Of a stretch of DNA of 64,000 bases, positions 60,999 through 64,000 are shown piece by piece. Origin of the DNA: BJGO01 sp039810885 (lineage in GTDB: Bacteria > Bacteroidota > Bacteroidia > Chitinophagales > UBA10324). The notes below the pieces were generated by a model, which worked only from the letters and a program-made list of their open reading frames with translations, was not told the DNA's origin and did no database searches. Made by a program: the position numbers and the translations under genes. Location of the stretch: NCBI GenBank assembly GCA_039810885.1, contig JBDHXV010000003.1:38847-102846 (forward strand), read 5' to 3'. Each line of letters starts with the position of its first letter. Position 1 is the first letter of the stretch.

Positions 60999-61536
60999 AC
61001 CTTGAAATCAACTGCGAAGTAAGCCTATTTTAATAAACGGATTGCCCTCTTTTTTCTCCCGCATCACAGTACAGCCCTATTAGGCGGCACAGTTCCCATT
61101 CCTTGTAATGCCCATGCCATAGTATGGTTTTATTTTTAACTTCCTCCCAAGATAAGTTAGCCCTATTTGCGTTAAAAACGCACAAACAACGCCGACCGGG
61201 AAAAAAAAATAGGGAAAATAGCCGCTCAACGAAAAAAACAACGCGCTGAACGAACAATAATTGAAAAGTTCAAAAAATTTTAGAATCAAAACTTGTTTTC
61301 TATGACCAGATGATTAAATTTAGCACGGCATTCTTTCTTTTTTTGCTGCCGCAAGCATAAATTACAGCAAGTTTGCCAACCGAAACCGAAACACCAAAAC
61401 CCTTATGAATAAAGCACCTCAGGCTTATTCTTCCTTAACCGTAAAACCAAAAGCAACGTCGCTTTTCGACGCGGCGTATTGCTCTAATCTTTTTCATTTC
61501 AAAAACCAATTTTTTACCAAAACCAATTTTTTAAAC
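60999..61536. other. 538-bp divergent intergenic region before the secreted-protein operon
   Basis: It separates the TPR membrane gene (minus) from the secreted-protein operon (plus). Short overlapping minus frames at 61030-61289 lack coding character. It holds a candidate plus-strand promoter, TTG (61293-61295), 19 bp, TAAATTTA (61315-61322, one mismatch). This would give a leader of about 200 nt. A 15-bp direct repeat lies just before the start codon. Confidence 0.45.
61502..61533 (+). repeat. 15-bp direct repeat just before the start codon of the small secreted protein
   Basis: AAAACCAATTTTTTA occurs exactly at 61502-61516 and 61519-61533. The repeat period is 17 bp and it ends 3 nt before the ATG at 61537. 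It lies in the putative leader. Confidence 0.7.
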
Positions 61537-62007
61537 ATGAAAACCAAAACCAACATGCAGGTTTGGCTCATGAGTTTAGCCTTGGTATGCTTTTGCGCTT
61601 TCGCATCGCATGCTCAGGAACTGAACTCCTCCCAAACCCCAACCGTGGTCTTAACTCCCGACGGAGCTAAACCATTTGCACCTGTTAAGAAAGATGGTTC
61701 TTCGCTAAACTCTACGACCCAACAGCCGCAGAGCCTTACGCAAGAACTCTCTGTTACACGCCAGCAGGCGGGATTCCCAACGGCCTATTCTGACCAAATT
61801 AAAAAGGACCTGGGCCGTGGGCTGCAAAATACCGATGCCCTTATGTATGCTTTTATGTCTCAGTTTAAACTGTGGACAAGCCAAACCGAAAACTGGGAAA
61901 GCTACATGAGCCGCGACGAAATGGATATTCTTAACCGTGATGGCTTAGCCTCTTTATGGAAATACAATTTCTATAAAGGCATGCGTCTAAACGAAGCTTC
62001 ACACTAA
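61537..62007 (+). CDS. Small secreted protein of unknown function
   Basis: I chose ATG 61537 because it begins a signal peptide (MKTKTNMQVWLMSLALVCFCAFASHAQ). An ATG at 61405 would add 44 residues of untypical sequence. The mature ~130 residues start with a disordered Ser/Thr/Pro region (ELNSSQTPTVVLTPDGAKPFAP), then a compact part (YSDQIKKDLGRGLQNTDALMYAFMSQFKLW ... GLASLWKYNFYKGMRLNEASH). I do not recognise the family. No T9SS tail is visible. It is 14 bp upstream of the large adhesin gene and probably in the same operon. Confidence 0.65.
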   Translation: MKTKTNMQVWLMSLALVCFCAFASHAQELNSSQTPTVVLTPDGAKPFAPVKKDGSSLNSTTQQPQSLTQELSVTRQQAGFPTAYSDQIKKDLGRGLQNTDALMYAFMSQFKLWTSQTENWESYMSRDEMDILNRDGLASLWKYNFYKGMRLNEASH

Positions 62008-62021
62008 AACTCCCACGACTT

Positions 62022-64000
62022 ATGAAGACAATTTATACCAAAACAATAAAAGCGCTGGGCACCTTAATGTTGCTTGCGCTTATGCTCACAGCCTCTTTTA
62101 CCGATGTGCTGGCGCAAACATGGACCATAGGCACGGGTACCGTTACCAACACTACAACCAGCTATCCTTGCATTTGGGGTAATTACTACTACGGCGCACG
62201 TCATCAGTATGTTTACCGCGCCTCGGAACTTACCGCTGCGGGTATGACCGCCGGCGTAATTAACCAACTGGCTTGGCAAACTTCTGCTGCAAACTCTGCC
62301 GTAGAGCCTAACTTTACGATATCATTAAAAAACTCGGCTACCACGGCTCTTGCCGCATGGGAAACCGGAATGACCGTAGTTTATGCCCCTACTAACTTTA
62401 CCGCAGGGGCAGCCGGTTGGAAAACATTCAACATTTCCGCCTTCACCTGGGATGGCACCTCCAATATTATCTTAGAGGTGTGTACGCAAGGAACAGGTTA
62501 CACCACTAATGTCCCTGTTTATCAAACAAACACAACCATTGCGAACACAGCTCGATGGTATCGTGCAGATGCAAGCGGTGTTTGTACAAGCGCTTCTTTA
62601 ACAAGTACCAGCACAAACCGCCCCAATATGCAGATTACCCGCTTGAGTTCTTGCTCCGGCACGCCTAACGCAGGGGTAGCCTCCGGCCCATCCAGTGCTT
62701 GCGCTGCTGTAAACTTTACCCTCTCCGCCACAGGCTTAACCACCGGCGGCGGCATCTCGTACAAGTGGCAAAACTCTACCGATGGCGGCTTAACCTGGTC
62801 AGATATACCCGCCAGCAACAGCTCGTCTATTTCCACAAGCCAAACCGTAGCTACACAATACCGTGTTTACACCCTCTGCTCCAACAGTGGCTTAAGCAAC
62901 GTGTCTAACGTAGTTTCTATCTCAATGGCTCAGTTTTGGGCTTGCTATTGCATAGGCAGCGGCGCCCCCTACTTCGGGGCCAGCTATGCGGCAGATGAAG
63001 ATATCAGTAATGTAACCCTCATCGGGAATAGCATTACGCTTAACAACACCACTACCTGCGCCACAGCGGCTTCTACCGCCCCGGGTACCCCGTCTCTCAT
63101 CAATCAGTATGAGAATTATACCAATTTGGCAACCGTGCCCGACTTAGGGCAGTCGAATACCTATTCGCTTTCTTTAAGCGTCATAACCTGCGGCTCTAAT
63201 TACACCAACGGCTTTAAGGTGTGGATAGACTTTAACCAAAACGGCGTATTCGAAGAAGGTGCAGAAGTAGTATATAACACCGCTATCGGTACTTCCGGCC
63301 CGCATACCGAAACAGCAACTATAAGCATTCCGGGCACAGCCACCCTGGGCACCACAGGCATGTTGGTGAAATGTATCGAAACCTCATTATGGCCTAATAC
63401 AGGAACAAGCTGCGCCAGCTTCAGCTGGGGCGAGGGCGAGTTGTACAGGGTAAACATCATAAGCACTCCGGCTTGCTCCGGCACACCGGCAGCAGGTACG
63501 GCAAGCGCCACTCCGGCAGGCTTGGTATGCCCTAATACCAATATAGCACTTAGCGCTACGGGCCTAACTAATGCCCCCGGCATCTCTCTAAAATGGCAAG
63601 CCAATAACACCACCCTCGGCGGCTGGACGAACCTCCCCGCAGGCGGCATGACCGTAGTCACCGGTAGCGTAACATCGGCAGCGGTTACCATAACCAACCA
63701 AACCGAAAATACACAATACCGTATTTACACCCTCTGCTCTAACAGCGGCTTAAGCAACGTTTCTAACGTGATCAGTAGAAACATGGATGCCCCCACAAAC
63801 TGCTACTGCATACCCCCCGACCCCACTTTTGGTAACATAGACGACTACATTCAACGCGTGCAACTCAATACGCTGGATGTAAACTCGGGTGTTAATGCCA
63901 GCCCTTATACCCTGTATGCGGTTACACCGGCAAACCAAACCACCACACTCGATATAGGCAGCACCTATTCCCTCATCATTACAAACAACCCGGGATGGGG
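62022..64000 (+). CDS. Large GEVED/Ig-repeat secreted adhesin-like protein, 3' end beyond window
   Basis: The frame opens at ATG 62022 and stays open through 659 codons to the window edge. A signal peptide (TLMLLALMLTASFTDVLAQ) is followed by a beta-rich domain of about 190 residues. An Ig-like repeat (ACAAVNFTLSATGL ... YRVYTLCSNSGLSNVSNV) comes next, then a GEVED domain (FKVWIDFNQNGVFEEGAEVVYNT ... SWGEGELYRVNI). A second Ig-like repeat (CPNTNIALSATGL ... YRIYTLCSNSGLSNVSNV) and the start of another GEVED-type unit (CYCIPPDPTFGNIDDYIQRVQL) follow. Such proteins usually end in a T9SS tail and reach the cell surface. Function (adhesion or matrix) is inferred. Confidence 0.85.
   Translation, partial: MKTIYTKTIKALGTLMLLALMLTASFTDVLAQTWTIGTGTVTNTTTSYPCIWGNYYYGARHQYVYRASELTAAGMTAGVINQLAWQTSAANSAVEPNFTISLKNSATTALAAWETGMTVVYAPTNFTAGAAGWKTFNISAFTWDGTSNIILEVCTQGTGYTTNVPVYQTNTTIANTARWYRADASGVCTSASLTSTSTNRPNMQITRLSSCSGTPNAGVASGPSSACAAVNFTLSATGLTTGGGISYKWQNSTDGGLTWSDIPASNSSSISTSQTVATQYRVYTLCSNSGLSNVSNVVSISMAQFWACYCIGSGAPYFGASYAADEDISNVTLIGNSITLNNTTTCATAASTAPGTPSLINQYENYTNLATVPDLGQSNTYSLSLSVITCGSNYTNGFKVWIDFNQNGVFEEGAEVVYNTAIGTSGPHTETATISIPGTATLGTTGMLVKCIETSLWPNTGTSCASFSWGEGELYRVNIISTPACSGTPAAGTASATPAGLVCPNTNIALSATGLTNAPGISLKWQANNTTLGGWTNLPAGGMTVVTGSVTSAAVTITNQTENTQYRIYTLCSNSGLSNVSNVISRNMDAPTNCYCIPPDPTFGNIDDYIQRVQLNTLDVNSGVNASPYTLYAVTPANQTTTLDIGSTYSLIITNNPGW
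62853..62912 (+). repeat. 60-bp near-identical repeat, copy 1, in the adhesin gene
   Basis: It encodes the end of the first Ig-like unit (TQYRVYTLCSNSGLSNVSNV). It matches copy 2 at 63711-63770 at 55 of 60 positions; the differences are mostly silent. Confidence 0.85.
63711..63770 (+). repeat. 60-bp near-identical repeat, copy 2, in the adhesin gene
   Basis: This copy lies 858 bp downstream of copy 1, exactly 286 codons, so recombination between the copies would delete one Ig-GEVED unit in frame. Confidence 0.85.

Noticed and set aside
61030..61289. Two overlapping short minus-strand frames (75 and 69 codons)
   Set aside because: Phe/Leu-rich, overlapping each other in different frames, and matching no family; likely noncoding.
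63200..63697. A 165-codon minus-strand frame near the right edge
   Set aside because: Antisense to the adhesin gene, which has a signal peptide and recognisable domains in the other strand.

Overview
The window is a chromosomal segment of a Bacteroidota bacterium, probably from the Chitinophagia/Sphingobacteriia side of the phylum. The evidence is a gliding lipoprotein (GldH), type 9 secretion (T9SS) C-terminal tails, an S74-chaperone tail-fibre-like surface protein, a CarboxypepD-reg/TonB outer-membrane barrel, TlpA-type thioredoxins, GEVED/Ig adhesin modules, absence of Shine-Dalgarno sequences, and several TAnnTTTG-type promoter elements. No insertion sequence, prophage, CRISPR array or rRNA operon was seen.

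Layout. 0-6 kb holds a truncated TlpA-like thiol oxidoreductase, a GH3-family ligase and a two-gene operon for secreted surface proteins. 6-12 kb holds a B12-domain-less methylmalonyl-CoA mutase subunit, a 5'-nucleotidase split into two genes in reversed domain order, dnaA, and tRNA-Ser(GCU) and tRNA-Pro(UGG). 12-16 kb carries the holB-PSP1-gldH cluster. 17-23 kb is a cell-envelope folding operon: three SurA/parvulin-type proteins followed by a MoxR ATPase. A 686-bp gene-free stretch follows. 23-30 kb holds pyruvate kinase, a QueD-like enzyme, an EEP-family phosphoesterase, recJ, lptB and a secreted beta-lactamase-like hydrolase. 30-37 kb holds a TonB-type receptor divergent from an orphan urocanase, an NAD-dependent epimerase and a DEAD-box helicase.

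37.4-44.9 kb is the accessory island. It is a minus-strand type I restriction-modification operon in the order hsdM-rhuM-hsdS-(GxxExxY gene)-hsdR. Several short repeats lie in and around it: a 7-bp tandem repeat at the hsdR stop, 42-bp direct repeats around the GxxExxY gene, a 13-bp tandem and long inverted repeat that supplies the end of hsdS, a dispersed 10-bp-unit repeat read through inside hsdS, and three exact 12-bp units in hsdS encoding Glu-Leu-Thr-Ala. The last resemble the spacer repeats that change DNA specificity in the EcoR124 family. This is the most interesting part of the window.

45-61 kb returns to housekeeping genes: mnmE, a GNAT-like gene, a low-molecular-weight phosphatase, DUF4199, hisS, a deoxynucleoside kinase with folK, sppA with a strong terminator, and a four-gene minus-strand operon (methyltransferase, PAP2, ZIP, enoyl-CoA hydratase). 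These are followed by a phosphoglucosamine mutase-like gene, a cysteine desulfurase and a polytopic TPR membrane protein. The last 2.5 kb is a secreted-protein operon ending in a large GEVED/Ig-repeat adhesin cut by the window edge.

A second general observation is that several genes have a TAnnTTTG element ending only 4-7 nt before the start codon. If these are real promoters, the mRNAs would be leaderless or nearly so.
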